Assembly (NCBI RefSeq): GCF_003268815.1
Contig: NZ_QLSV01000006.1
Location: forward strand, 1 to 64,000
Origin: Flavobacterium lacus
GTDB lineage: Bacteria; Bacteroidota; Bacteroidia; Flavobacteriales; Flavobacteriaceae
Direction of reading: 5' to 3'
DNA length: 64,000 bases
Part shown: piece after piece, positions 27,596 to 36,598 of the stretch
Layout of the letters: the number at the start of each line of letters is the position of its first letter
How positions within the stretch are numbered: position 1 is the stretch's first letter
Translations under genes and position numbers: made by a program
The notes under the pieces: generated by a model
What the model saw: the letters and a program-made list of their open reading frames with translations, nothing else
The model's database searches: none
What the model was told of the DNA's origin: nothing

Positions 27596-29395
27596 ATGTA
27601 TAATCGACTGAAAATAATACTGTTTGCTTTGCTTTTTCCTTTGGTGATGGTGGCTCAAGACACTACTAAAACCAAATTGGGAAAAACTTCGGTGAGCAAA
27701 AAAGCCATTGAACTGAAGGAAACTTTATCAGAAAGTAATCCTACTGCCACAGCGGATAAATATGTGGAATTGGCTAACGAGTTGGATAAAAAAGGTGATT
27801 ACGCTAAAGCAGAAGATTATCTGAAAAGAGCTTTGCCGATTTATCAAAAGCAAAAGAATAAAGATAAAATAGCGAGTACAACACGTTCGATTGCTCAAAT
27901 TCAGGAGAGGCAGAATAAAGTAAAAGAAGCCATTGTTAGTTATCAATCGGCGAGTGAAGAAGCGGTGGAAGTGGGTTATTCGAGGGTAAATTCGAATGAT
28001 GCGAGTCGTTTGCAGAACACCAATCCACGAGTTCAAGCGGATTATTTAGATTCCAATATTAAAATTTTAGAGAAGGAAGGTAAAAAGGAGGAAGCTGCCG
28101 AAGTCTATAAACAAAAAGCAGAAGTCGATTTAAAATCGGAAAACAAAGGCATGGCGATTGAAAATTATGAAAAAGCAATTGCCGTTTCTAAAGATAAACC
28201 GGAAGAAGTGCTAAAATTGAAAAGCGAGATTTCGAAAGTGTATGCTTCTGAAAACAATTTAGATAAAGCCATTGAAATTACGAAAAGCACGATTACCGAG
28301 GCAGAGAAACTAGGAAGTGTTTCACAACAAATTGAGCAACAGCAAACGTTGGCGGGTTTATATTTTAAAAATGAAAATCAAGACGATGCGATTGTTTTGT
28401 TGGAAGAAACGTATAATTTGGCATTAAAAAACGGGCGGACATTTGATGCGAAGAAAGCGATGTTGGCTCTTTCGGATTATTACAGACAACAAGGCAATCA
28501 AACGAAAGCGATTGAATTGTATGATAAATTTCTGAATGATTTTGATCGGATGGTGCAAGCGGATAGTTCATTGGTGGATTCAAAGATTTTTCAAGTTACC
28601 GAAGAAAAAATCAAACAATTGGAAAAAGAACGGGCTTTAAAAGATGAGTTGATTACCAAGAAAAATAAGTTCAATTATGTCTTGATTGGTTCGGTGATTT
28701 TGATGTTGATTTTATTGGGATTGATTGCAAAAGCGTTGTTTTCCATCAAAACCAAGAATAAAAAAATTGCTTTGCAATCGTTGCGGAGGGAAATGAATCC
28801 GCATTTTATTTTTAACAGTTTGAATAGTGTGAACCAATTTATTGCTCAAAATAATGAGTTGGAAGCCAATAAATATTTGACTTCGTATTCTAATTTGATG
28901 CGTAATATGATGGAAACATCGAACAAAGATTTTATTTCGTTATACAGCGAATTAGAGCAGATTAAGAAGTATTTGGATTTGGAACATTTGCGTTTTCAGG
29001 ACAAATTTGTTTATGAAATTGTGGTGGATGAAAAGTTGGATTCGGATGCGATTTTAGTCCCGAATATGTTGATTCAGCCGCATTTAGAAAACGCCATTTG
29101 GCACGGTTTGCGTTACCGAGAAACCATAGGAAAGTTGAAAGTAACTTTTGCGGAAGAAAATCAATTGATCAAAGTTTCAATTGAAGATGACGGTATTGGT
29201 GTCGAAAAAAGTCGCGAACTGAAAACACAAAATCAAAAAGTGCACGAATCCAGAGGCTTGAACAATGTGGAAGAACGGATTAATTTGCTGAACGATTTGT
29301 ATCATCAACAGATTTCGTATACCATTTCGTCGGGAACAGATGGAAACGGAACATTAGTCACGCTTTATTTTTCTAAAACCACTAAGCCAGCATGA
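27596..29395 (+). CDS. TPR-containing LytS-type sensor histidine kinase
   Basis: 599 residues: a signal peptide (1-21), an extracytoplasmic TPR array (about 45-335; YAKAEDYLKRALPIYQKQKN and QTKAIELYDKFLNDF), one membrane helix near 358-382, and a His_kinase (LytS-type) domain. The phospho-acceptor is His403 in REMNPHFIFNSLNSVNQFIA. The ATPase part follows with QPHLENAIWHGL and EDDGIGV. The TPR domain suggests sensing through protein contact rather than a small ligand. The stop overlaps the response regulator start by 4 nt (ATGA). It is divergent from the toroid/vWA pair. Confidence 0.9.
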   Translation: MYNRLKIILFALLFPLVMVAQDTTKTKLGKTSVSKKAIELKETLSESNPTATADKYVELANELDKKGDYAKAEDYLKRALPIYQKQKNKDKIASTTRSIAQIQERQNKVKEAIVSYQSASEEAVEVGYSRVNSNDASRLQNTNPRVQADYLDSNIKILEKEGKKEEAAEVYKQKAEVDLKSENKGMAIENYEKAIAVSKDKPEEVLKLKSEISKVYASENNLDKAIEITKSTITEAEKLGSVSQQIEQQQTLAGLYFKNENQDDAIVLLEETYNLALKNGRTFDAKKAMLALSDYYRQQGNQTKAIELYDKFLNDFDRMVQADSSLVDSKIFQVTEEKIKQLEKERALKDELITKKNKFNYVLIGSVILMLILLGLIAKALFSIKTKNKKIALQSLRREMNPHFIFNSLNSVNQFIAQNNELEANKYLTSYSNLMRNMMETSNKDFISLYSELEQIKKYLDLEHLRFQDKFVYEIVVDEKLDSDAILVPNMLIQPHLENAIWHGLRYRETIGKLKVTFAEENQLIKVSIEDDGIGVEKSRELKTQNQKVHESRGLNNVEERINLLNDLYHQQISYTISSGTDGNGTLVTLYFSKTTKPA

Positions 29396-30147
29396 ACGAT
29401 TTTCAAAAAATAAAAAGTGTCATTGTCGAAGATGAATCGGCTGCTCGCGAAGCGTTGAAAAATTACTTGGCCAAATATTGTCCGCAAATCGAAATCATTG
29501 GCGAAGCACAAAATAGTCGGGAAGCGATTCCGCTGTTGCACGAACTACAACCGCAATTGGTTTTTTTGGATGTAGAAATGCCGTTTGGCAATGCGTTTGA
29601 TGTGTTGGAAGGCTGCAAAGACTTGCATTTTGAAACCATTTTTGTCACCGCTTTTTCCGAATATTCGTTGAAAGCGTTGAACCAAAGTGCGGCGTATTAT
29701 TTGTTGAAACCCATCAGCATTGAAGAATTGATTTTGGCTGTAAACAAAGTCCAACAACAATTAATGAAGCAGGATTTGTTTAACCGAAATCAAATCATCG
29801 TACAAAACTTTCGCGAACCCAAAATCGAGAAGCAACAAGTCATTTTACCCACGTTAGAAGGATTTGAAGTGGTGAAAATGGAAGAAATCGTTCGTTTGCG
29901 TGGCAATGGCAACTTTACCGACATTCATCTGTCTGATGGAACCAAAAAAATGGTTTGTCGTTTTTTGAAACACTTTGATGAAATGTTAGATTTTCCGTTT
30001 ATGCGAGTGCATAAATCGCACATCATCAATTTGAATTTTGTGAAATCGTATCACAAATCGCTGGGCGGTTATGTCACGCTTTTTGATGAAACAGAGATTG
30101 AGATTTCGGTGGGTTATAAGGAGGAGTTTTTGAAGATGTTTAAATAA
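29392..30147 (+). CDS. LytTR-family response regulator
   Basis: 251 residues. The receiver domain (about 8-125) has acidic residues in IVEDES, phospho-acceptor Asp60 in VFLDVEMP, Thr/Ser in FVTAFSEYSL, and Lys in YLLKPIS. The C-terminal LytTR DNA-binding domain (about 150-250) shows VVKMEEIVRLRGNGNFTDIH and MRVHKSHIINLNFVKSY. It is translationally coupled to the kinase and is the obvious partner for the 21-bp-phased direct repeats upstream of the kinase gene. Confidence 0.92.
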   Translation: MNDFQKIKSVIVEDESAAREALKNYLAKYCPQIEIIGEAQNSREAIPLLHELQPQLVFLDVEMPFGNAFDVLEGCKDLHFETIFVTAFSEYSLKALNQSAAYYLLKPISIEELILAVNKVQQQLMKQDLFNRNQIIVQNFREPKIEKQQVILPTLEGFEVVKMEEIVRLRGNGNFTDIHLSDGTKKMVCRFLKHFDEMLDFPFMRVHKSHIINLNFVKSYHKSLGGYVTLFDETEIEISVGYKEEFLKMFK

Positions 30148-30207
30148 ATACCATTAAATTAGTATATTTATTCAAAAACTACTATTTTTGAATAATATAA
30201 TGGTATT
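30147..30207. promoter_or_regulatory. HipB-type operator/promoter with nested inverted repeats
   Basis: AATACCATT (30147-30155) is inverted as AATGGTATT (30199-30207). Inside it, TATTCAAAAA (30169-30178) is inverted as TTTTTGAATA (30185-30194). A -7 element TATTTTTG (30183-30190) overlaps the inner right arm. HipB-like repressors bind such dyads, so binding here would block the promoter and give autoregulation of the pair that follows. Confidence 0.65.
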
Positions 30208-30210
30208 TTT

Positions 30211-30477
30211 ATGATTAACTCCATATCCATAAAAGAAGTCAAAATCCAAATCGGACAACTTTGTAAGGCCAAAAGAAAGGAATTTAACCTTACCCGAGAA
30301 CAATTGGCAGATGCTTTGCAAATGTCGAGAGCTACCATTCAAAACATTGAAAGCGGCAAAAATGTAACTTTAGATAATTTACTCAAAATGGCCAATCATT
30401 TTCATTTGTTGGAAACTATTTTTGAAGGTGTTCAATCCTTAAAGCATTCTTCATCAGATCCACTTTCACTTTACTAA
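30211..30477 (+). CDS. hipB: HipB-like XRE antitoxin/repressor
   Basis: This 88-residue protein has a Cro/C1-type helix-turn-helix (LTREQLADALQMSRATIQNI, about 28-47, continuing ESGKNVTLDNLLKMANHF). Position directly ahead of a HipA-type kinase gene, a 2-nt gap, and an upstream nested dyad all fit the antitoxin that neutralises HipA and represses the operon. The C-terminal tail is short. Confidence 0.85.
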   Translation: MINSISIKEVKIQIGQLCKAKRKEFNLTREQLADALQMSRATIQNIESGKNVTLDNLLKMANHFHLLETIFEGVQSLKHSSSDPLSLY

Positions 30478-30479
30478 TT

Positions 30480-31742
30480 ATGGCAGCAACACCTTTAATA
30501 GCAGTAGATTTTTTTGGAATAGAAATTGGTAAATTGGGGTATGATGCTGATCAAAAAAAATGTTATTTTCAGTACAATGCTGAATTTTTAGATTCCGGAA
30601 AGTTTTCAAACGTATTTCCTTTTATTTTCAAACGCATTAAGCCCGTTCAGGTTTTTACCCAATTTGAAGGCGAAACATTTCGTGGGCTTCCACCGATGAT
30701 TGCCGATTCGTTACCCGATGTTTTTGGTAATATTATTTTTCAAGAATGGTTTTCGAGGAAAGAACCCAACAAAAAGATTTCGCCATTGGAGCAATTGACC
30801 TATGTTGCCAATCGAGGAATGGGAGCACTAGAATATCGTCCGATTCAAGATTTACCTGATTCAGCGGCTATTGATATCAACGAAATGGTGCAGGTACTTG
30901 AAAAAATAATGCAATTAAAAGAAGAAACTACTGAAAATGTGTTGAATGATTTAGCTTTGTTAAATATCTTCAAAATTGGAACTTCAGCGGGTGGAGCTAG
31001 ACCAAAAATTTTAATTGCAGAACATAAAAAAACGGGGCAAATCGTAGCAGGGGATAAACATTTTTCAACTGATTATTTTCATTATTTGGTTAAATTGCAT
31101 TTGCCTGAACAAGCTCCTTATCATCAGGAAAAGGTGGAATATGCTTATTATTTACTGGCTCAAAAGGCCGGAATAGAAATGATGCCTTCTAAATTGATTG
31201 ATAACAAACATTTTGCAACCCTTCGCTATGACAGAGAAAAAGGCGAAAAGCAACACGTATTAACTGCTTCCGGTTTAACCGGTTGGGATTTTACAAAACC
31301 GGAACAATCCAGTTATGAAAACGTGTTTAAATTGGCTGCTTCTTTAAAGGTGCCACACAAAGATTTACAAGAACTTTTTAAACGAATGGTTTTTAATTTG
31401 GTCTTTCAAAATATAGACGACCATTTAAAAAATCACAGTTTTATCTACAATAAAGAGGAGAATAATTGGCATTTAGCTCCGGCTTATGATGTGACGTTTG
31501 CTTTAAATCCGCTATTAAATTACACTTCTGTTTCAAGAGCGTTATCCATCAATAACAAACGTCAAAATATCAATTTAAAAGATGTTTTACTGATTGCAGA
31601 AGAATATGCGATTAAAAATCCAAAAGGAATTGTTGAAGAAATTGAAAAAGTCACTTCACATTGGCAATTGATTGCAAAAGAAGTAGAAATTTCAGAAAAA
31701 ATCATAACTAGGATTGAAAATGACTTTGTCAATTTGAGCTGA
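30480..31742 (+). CDS. hipA: HipA-family Ser/Thr kinase toxin
   Basis: This 420-residue full-length HipA-like kinase has the N1 domain (FGIEIGKLGYD; GLPPMIADSLPDVFGN), the conserved loop GTSAGGARPKILIAE, and kinase motifs FQNIDDHLKNHSFIY (catalytic Asp, about 308-322) and APAYDVTFALNP (metal Asp). E. coli HipA phosphorylates glutamyl-tRNA synthetase and halts translation; the target here is unknown. It forms a two-gene cassette with the HTH gene and ends 1 nt from the convergent radA stop codon. Confidence 0.88.
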   Translation: MAATPLIAVDFFGIEIGKLGYDADQKKCYFQYNAEFLDSGKFSNVFPFIFKRIKPVQVFTQFEGETFRGLPPMIADSLPDVFGNIIFQEWFSRKEPNKKISPLEQLTYVANRGMGALEYRPIQDLPDSAAIDINEMVQVLEKIMQLKEETTENVLNDLALLNIFKIGTSAGGARPKILIAEHKKTGQIVAGDKHFSTDYFHYLVKLHLPEQAPYHQEKVEYAYYLLAQKAGIEMMPSKLIDNKHFATLRYDREKGEKQHVLTASGLTGWDFTKPEQSSYENVFKLAASLKVPHKDLQELFKRMVFNLVFQNIDDHLKNHSFIYNKEENNWHLAPAYDVTFALNPLLNYTSVSRALSINNKRQNINLKDVLLIAEEYAIKNPKGIVEEIEKVTSHWQLIAKEVEISEKIITRIENDFVNLS

Positions 31743-31743
31743 T

Positions 31744-33105
31744 TTACCCAAACAATTCCCCCACCACATCTTCAATTTTCGCCACTAATTTCACTTGAAT
31801 CAACGTTTCTTTTAACGAAATTTTATTGTATTTCGAGACAAAAATCGTCGAAAAACCTAATTTTTCCGCTTCCAAAATGCGTTGTTCTACTCGGTTCACG
31901 GGACGAATTTCGCCGGCTAAGCCTACTTCTCCGGCAAAGCAAAAATCCTTTCCAACCGGAATATCTTCGTTTGAAGATAAAATTGCTGCTACTACTGCCA
32001 AATCAATCGCTGGGTCATCCACAGAAATTCCACCTGTCACATTTAAAAAAACGTCTTTTGCTCCCAAACGAAATCCGGCACGTTTTTCTAAAACCGCCAA
32101 AATCATATTGAGTCGTTTGGCATTGTAACCGGTGGTGCTGCGTTGCGGCGTTCCGTAAACTGCGGTGCTGACTAAGGCTTGAATTTCTATCATCAATGGT
32201 CGCATGCCTTCTAAAGTTGATGCAATGGCCGTTCCGGAAAGTTCTTCGTCTTTATGCGAAATCAGTATTTCAGATGGATTGGCCACTTCGCGTAAGCCTG
32301 AACCTTGCATTTCATAAATTCCAATTTCTGCTGTAGAACCAAAACGGTTTTTGAGTGAACGAAGGATTCGGTACACATGATTTCGATCACCTTCAAATTG
32401 CAAAACGGTATCCACCATGTGTTCCAGAATTTTGGGGCCTGCAATCGTTCCGTCTTTCGTAATGTGACCAATTAAAAGTACCGGAACATTCGTTTCTTTG
32501 GCAAATTTGATCAGTTCTGCCGAGCATTCCCGAATTTGGGAAATACTTCCGGCAGTCGATTCAATATAATCGGTATGCAACGTTTGAATGGAGTCAATAA
32601 TTACAATTTCAGGTTCAATTTCCTGAATTTGTTTAAAGATATTTTGCGTTTTGGTTTCGGTTAGAATAAAACAATTATCGCCGTTTGGTGTAATCCGTTC
32701 GGCACGCATTTTTATCTGTTTCTGACTTTCTTCGCCTGAAACATATAAGGTTTTATATGGTAATTTTAAGGATATTTGCAACAAAAGCGTACTTTTTCCA
32801 ATGCCGGGTTCGCCGCCTAAAAGGGTTAGTGAGCCTGGGACTAATCCGCCACCAAGCACTCGGTTTAATTCGCCATCTGTGGTATCTAAACGAATTTCTT
32901 GTGTGGAATCAATGTCGCTGATTCGGAGTGGTTTAGGCGCTTTTTTAGTTTCGGTTGATGAAGGTTTCCAAGATGACTTTTCTTCTTTTTGAATTACTTC
33001 TTCTACAATGGTGTTCCATTCATTACACGCATGACATTGGCCTTGCCATTTAGAATATTGGGTGCCGCAATTTTGGCAAAAAAAAGAGGTTTTAACTTTC
33101 GCCAT
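31744..33105 (-). CDS. radA: DNA repair protein RadA
   Basis: 453 residues. An N-terminal zinc finger (FFCQNCGTQY and CHACNEW), a RecA-like ATPase with Walker A GGEPGIGKST (about 97-106), the RadA-specific KNRFGST motif, and a C-terminal Lon-like domain (VFLNVTGGISVDDPAIDLAV) are all present. RadA is a branch-migration helicase acting in recombinational repair. The ATG overlaps the stop of the upstream esterase-like gene by one base (TAATG), so it is probably the last gene of the panC operon. Confidence 0.95.
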   Translation of the reverse strand: MAKVKTSFFCQNCGTQYSKWQGQCHACNEWNTIVEEVIQKEEKSSWKPSSTETKKAPKPLRISDIDSTQEIRLDTTDGELNRVLGGGLVPGSLTLLGGEPGIGKSTLLLQISLKLPYKTLYVSGEESQKQIKMRAERITPNGDNCFILTETKTQNIFKQIQEIEPEIVIIDSIQTLHTDYIESTAGSISQIRECSAELIKFAKETNVPVLLIGHITKDGTIAGPKILEHMVDTVLQFEGDRNHVYRILRSLKNRFGSTAEIGIYEMQGSGLREVANPSEILISHKDEELSGTAIASTLEGMRPLMIEIQALVSTAVYGTPQRSTTGYNAKRLNMILAVLEKRAGFRLGAKDVFLNVTGGISVDDPAIDLAVVAAILSSNEDIPVGKDFCFAGEVGLAGEIRPVNRVEQRILEAEKLGFSTIFVSKYNKISLKETLIQVKLVAKIEDVVGELFG

Positions 33106-34253
33106 TATTTCAATAGTTTCTTCATTTCTTCCGATTTATCATACATCATATCTTTGTCTAAATCGCCTATGGGTTCTTTTTGAAAAGCACTTAGATAGTA
33201 TTTTTGTGCTCTTTTATAATCCTCTTTTTTCTCATACATCAACGCCATGTGATAATCGGGAAGCATTGTTTTTTTATAATATTTATCGGCCAAAATAGAA
33301 AGTTCATCAAATTCATTATAGGCTTTATTTTTTAAAATTGCCGCCTCAACGGCTTTAAAATCATTTAAACGAATGGGCATTTTTATGTTTAATGATTTTT
33401 CCAAAGCATCATATTTTTGTTTTAGGTACTCGACATAACCTGATTCTAATTTCACAATTTTTTCATTAAATTCATATACTGTAATGGGTTGATAAACCGC
33501 AAAAAATTGATACAATGCATTTGGAATCGAGTGTAAAACCAATGAATAATGTGAAGCTCCCAAAAATTCATCAAACTTATAATTCAACGTTTCTTTTTTG
33601 ATAGCTTTTACTTTTTCATCGAGCTCTTTGATGCGTTTTTGAATTTTATTCAAATCACCATCCGCGGTAGATTGATAGTAATAAATTGGTTTAGTAATTG
33701 CATTTAATCGTTCAGGAATTCTGTTTTCCATGTCTAAAGCAAATTCCGGACTCAGAGAGATATAGGCGTCAAAAAGCGGATTTTCTTTATATAAAAAGAA
33801 ATTTAAAAAACCTGCCGTTGTATCGTGTCCGGCAATAATTTTGAAAGGTGCAATTCGGTATGTTTTTTGCAAATAAGGCATTAATTCAGTACCTATAAAA
33901 TCAAAAAAATTGGCTCCGGTTTCAATTGGCAAACCACTTTCTTCATCATATTCACTGTCGGCATAACGTTCATCTTGTTTATTTTGTGAAATCCCTACTA
34001 AAATTACTTCCGGTAAATCATCCCAATAATTTCCAAATTTCAGAGCTCCTTGAAAAGGATCAAACAAATATTCGCCATCCAAAACGAGCAATAAAGGAAA
34101 TTTTTGATTTTTATCTTTTTCATAAGAGGGAGGAAGTGTGATGTAAATGTCTCTGTCTCCGCCTAATTTTTGAGAAGAAAAGGACTCAACGGTTTTTTGA
34201 GCATAAAAACTCAAAGAGCACAGTAAAACGGCAAGAATTTGTGGTAATTTCAT
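33105..34253 (-). CDS. secreted esterase-like alpha/beta hydrolase lacking the serine nucleophile
   Basis: 382 residues. A signal peptide (MKLPQILAVLLCSLSFYAQ) is followed by an esterase-D/enterochelin-esterase-like fold (about 25-260): RDIYITLPPSYEKDK, FPLLLVLDGEYLFDP and VILVGISQ. The nucleophile elbow, normally GHSxGG, reads GHDTTAG, with Asp144 where serine is expected. A candidate histidine remains in GASHYSLVLH. A helical C-terminal part with a TPR-like pair (MYEKKEDYKRAQKYYLSAFQ) follows. It may be non-catalytic, or use aspartate as nucleophile in the manner of dehalogenases and epoxide hydrolases. It is coupled to radA by a one-base overlap. Confidence 0.75.
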   Translation of the reverse strand: MKLPQILAVLLCSLSFYAQKTVESFSSQKLGGDRDIYITLPPSYEKDKNQKFPLLLVLDGEYLFDPFQGALKFGNYWDDLPEVILVGISQNKQDERYADSEYDEESGLPIETGANFFDFIGTELMPYLQKTYRIAPFKIIAGHDTTAGFLNFFLYKENPLFDAYISLSPEFALDMENRIPERLNAITKPIYYYQSTADGDLNKIQKRIKELDEKVKAIKKETLNYKFDEFLGASHYSLVLHSIPNALYQFFAVYQPITVYEFNEKIVKLESGYVEYLKQKYDALEKSLNIKMPIRLNDFKAVEAAILKNKAYNEFDELSILADKYYKKTMLPDYHMALMYEKKEDYKRAQKYYLSAFQKEPIGDLDKDMMYDKSEEMKKLLK

Positions 34254-34314
34254 CTGTTTTCGGTTTTGGAAATTAAGTAAATAACCTAATTTTATTCGAA
34301 AGCAAGATAGTAAA

Positions 34315-35277
34315 TTATTTGTTTTTGTTTAAAATGGGAAGCAATAAAAATGAAAGAGTTCCTAAAATCACCACCATCAAGGTTTGTGAAGTCCATACCA
34401 ACCAACCAAAAGCAGTTCCGGCAGTTTCGGGAACATTGTAAAGTAGAAGAATTTCTGCCATCAAAAATGGATAGGCTCCGAAACCCGAATTGGTCAGAGT
34501 AATGGCAATTCCGCCCACGATAAACGAAATGACAACTGTGCTTAAACTTAAGTTACTCGTTTCCGGCAGGGCAAAAATGGTAATGTAAAACATAAAAAAG
34601 TAACTTGCCCAAATCAATAAAGAATGAAATAGAAAAGCCCATTTTTTCTCCATTTTCCATATACTGAAGACACCATCAATTAAACCGGAAATTTTTTGTT
34701 TGATTGTTTGTATTACTTTAAACTTAGAATAACGGAACAGCAAAATGACACCAATCATTAAAGTTGTTGCAATTCCTAACATCACTATTAATTTTTGAAA
34801 TGGAATTTTATCCAACACAAATGCTTTTAAAACATCAAATTCCAGAAAAAAAGCTAAACCAATGAATGATAATAGGAAAAAAGTATCTACCACTCTTTCG
34901 GCAATGATGGTTCCGAAAGCCTTGTCAAACGGAACATCTTCGTATTTTTTGAGAATCAAAGCACGTGAAACTTCGCCAGAACGCGGAATAGACATGTTGA
35001 TGAAATAGCCAATACAAACCGCCATGACATTGGTGGAAATTTTTGGTTTATAGCCTAAATGTTCTAAGGTATATCTCCAACGATAACCTCTTGACCACAA
35101 AGCCACGGCACTAATTAACAGGGAAATTAGAATGTAGAAATAATCCGCATTTTTAAACTGTAGTTTAATTTCTTCTACTTGTTTGGGTGTAAACTTATTG
35201 TAGGTATAAATAACCAACGCCAATCCCAACAAAATTGGAAGTAAAATAGAAAGCCATTTACCAATTTTCTGTTTCAA
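34315..35277 (-). CDS. flippase-like membrane protein (LPG synthase TM region family)
   Basis: This 320-residue polytopic protein has about eight membrane helices. It matches the lysylphosphatidylglycerol synthetase transmembrane/UPF0104 group, with ISALISAVALWSRGYRWRYT-like and SIPRSGEVSRALILKKYEDV segments and a TNSGFGAYPFLMAEILLL segment near the end. Without the aminoacyl-transferase domain of MprF, members of this family are thought to move lipids across the inner membrane. It starts 2 nt after panD, so it is in the same operon. Confidence 0.78.
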   Translation of the reverse strand: MKQKIGKWLSILLPILLGLALVIYTYNKFTPKQVEEIKLQFKNADYFYILISLLISAVALWSRGYRWRYTLEHLGYKPKISTNVMAVCIGYFINMSIPRSGEVSRALILKKYEDVPFDKAFGTIIAERVVDTFFLLSFIGLAFFLEFDVLKAFVLDKIPFQKLIVMLGIATTLMIGVILLFRYSKFKVIQTIKQKISGLIDGVFSIWKMEKKWAFLFHSLLIWASYFFMFYITIFALPETSNLSLSTVVISFIVGGIAITLTNSGFGAYPFLMAEILLLYNVPETAGTAFGWLVWTSQTLMVVILGTLSFLLLPILNKNK

Positions 35278-35279
35278 GA

Positions 35280-35630
35280 TTAGGTTAACGAATTGTCGTT
35301 TTCATTCGGAAATACTAAGGAAGGTTTGAAGGTTTTGGCTTCTTCAAAATCTAAAATTCCATAAGCGATAATGATAATAATATCACCTTTTTGAACTTTT
35401 CGTGCAGCCGGTCCATTCAAAGTAATTTCGCCGCTATTGCGATTTCCTTTAATCACATACGTTTCTAAACGTTCACCGTTATTGATGTTTACGATTGAAA
35501 CTTTTTCCCCTTCTACAAGGTTTGAAGCTTCCATTAGGGCTTCGTCGATAGTAATGCTACCGATATAATTTAAATCTGCTCCAGTCACCTTCACGCGGTG
35601 AATCTTGGATTTTACAACTTGAATTTGCAT
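35280..35630 (-). CDS. panD: aspartate 1-decarboxylase
   Basis: This 116-residue pyruvoyl enzyme decarboxylates L-aspartate to beta-alanine for pantothenate synthesis. The self-cleavage site is Gly24-Ser25 in [10 protein letters not shown]; cleavage converts Ser25 to the pyruvoyl group. Other family segments are [12 protein letters not shown] and [20 protein letters not shown]. It follows panC by 13 nt, and together they supply both immediate steps to pantothenate. Confidence 0.95.
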   Translation of the reverse strand: MQIQVVKSKIHRVKVTGADLNYIGSITIDEALMEASNLVEGEKVSIVNINNGERLETYVIKGNRNSGEITLNGPAARKVQKGDIIIIIAYGILDFEEAKTFKPSLVFPNENDNSLT

Positions 35631-35643
35631 GGTGCAAAGGTAA

Positions 35644-36492
35644 TTAATTTAATGAAATAGTATCAATCAATCGAATGTTGTTGATAAAAACAGCGATAAA
35701 AGCACGGTATTTTTTGTTTTTCACTCTACGTAAACAAGGTTTTAGTGTGGCTTCATCGGCAATTTGAAAATATTCTAATGAAAATTGAGGATGCATTTCA
35801 AATGTTTTTTTAACAAAATCCGAAACTTCATTAGCAGATTTTGTACCAAATATTTTTTTGGCAGTAGTTAATGTTTTGAAAATTAAAGCAGACTCTTCTT
35901 TTTCGGCTTCAGAAAGGCGTTCGTTGCGGGAACTCATCGCTAAGCCATTTTTTTCACGATGGATGGGGCAGCCGACTACATTTACCGGAATGTTGTACTT
36001 TTGAGCCAATTTTTTAATAATTTGTAATTGTTGAAAATCTTTTTCCCCAAAATAGGCATTTTTTGGTTGTACGATTTCAAAAAGTCGCTTTACAATTGTT
36101 CCTACTCCGTCAAAATGTCCGGGACGATGTTTTCCTTCCATTTGATGTTCTAAGCCATCATAGTTAAAGGACTGTGAAACGGTTTTTCCGTTATAAATAT
36201 CATCCACAGTAGGAGCATAAATAACAACTTTATCACTCAATGTAGCTATTTTCTGAACATCTCTATCAAGGGTTCTTGGATAATTTTCCAAATCTTCAGG
36301 ATTATTGAATTGCGTTGGGTTTACAAAAATACTTATCATCACCAACTTGTTTTCTTGTAGTGCTTTTCTTAGCAAAGACAGGTGGCCCTCGTGCAAGGCA
36401 CCCATGGTTGGCACAAATCCGATACTGGTTTGATCTGTCCAAAAAGGTAACATATAGGCTTTAAGGTCGCTTTGTTTATTGAAAATGAGCAT
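35644..36492 (-). CDS. panC: pantothenate synthetase
   Basis: This 282-residue ligase joins pantoate and beta-alanine with ATP. The HIGH-like motif is in [16 protein letters not shown], with [11 protein letters not shown]-like, GEKDFQQL and AMSSRNERL (KMSKS-like) segments. The start is the ATG at 36490-36492 (MLIFNKQ). An in-frame TTG at 36516 lies inside a TAAGTTTG promoter element and is rejected. It is the first gene of panC-panD-flippase-esterase-radA. Confidence 0.95.
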   Translation of the reverse strand: MLIFNKQSDLKAYMLPFWTDQTSIGFVPTMGALHEGHLSLLRKALQENKLVMISIFVNPTQFNNPEDLENYPRTLDRDVQKIATLSDKVVIYAPTVDDIYNGKTVSQSFNYDGLEHQMEGKHRPGHFDGVGTIVKRLFEIVQPKNAYFGEKDFQQLQIIKKLAQKYNIPVNVVGCPIHREKNGLAMSSRNERLSEAEKEESALIFKTLTTAKKIFGTKSANEVSDFVKKTFEMHPQFSLEYFQIADEATLKPCLRRVKNKKYRAFIAVFINNIRLIDTISLN

Positions 36493-36513
36493 GTAAATTT
36501 GATTAGTTCGTTG

Positions 36514-36521
36514 CAAACTTA
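36514..36521 (-). promoter_or_regulatory. -7 element of the panC operon
   Basis: TAAGTTTG on the minus strand matches TAnnTTTG. The predicted start point near 36507 gives a leader of about 15 nt to the panC ATG and excludes the longer TTG start. Confidence 0.6.
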
Positions 36522-36553
36522 CTATTTTACTTAAATATCTGCATTAATTTTTG

Positions 36554-36561
36554 TAATTTTG
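36554..36561 (+). promoter_or_regulatory. -7 element of the glgA-like/DUF4270/glmS unit
   Basis: TAATTTTG matches TAnnTTTG, 37 nt before the start of the GT5-like gene and back to back with the panC promoter. The -33 region is not convincing. Confidence 0.5.
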
Positions 36562-36598
36562 CATGTTTTTATAACCTAATAAATAAAGTTCAAAACGT

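Noticed and set aside
36493-36516. TTG start giving a longer PanC
   Set aside because: It lies inside the TAAGTTTG promoter element and adds non-conserved residues.
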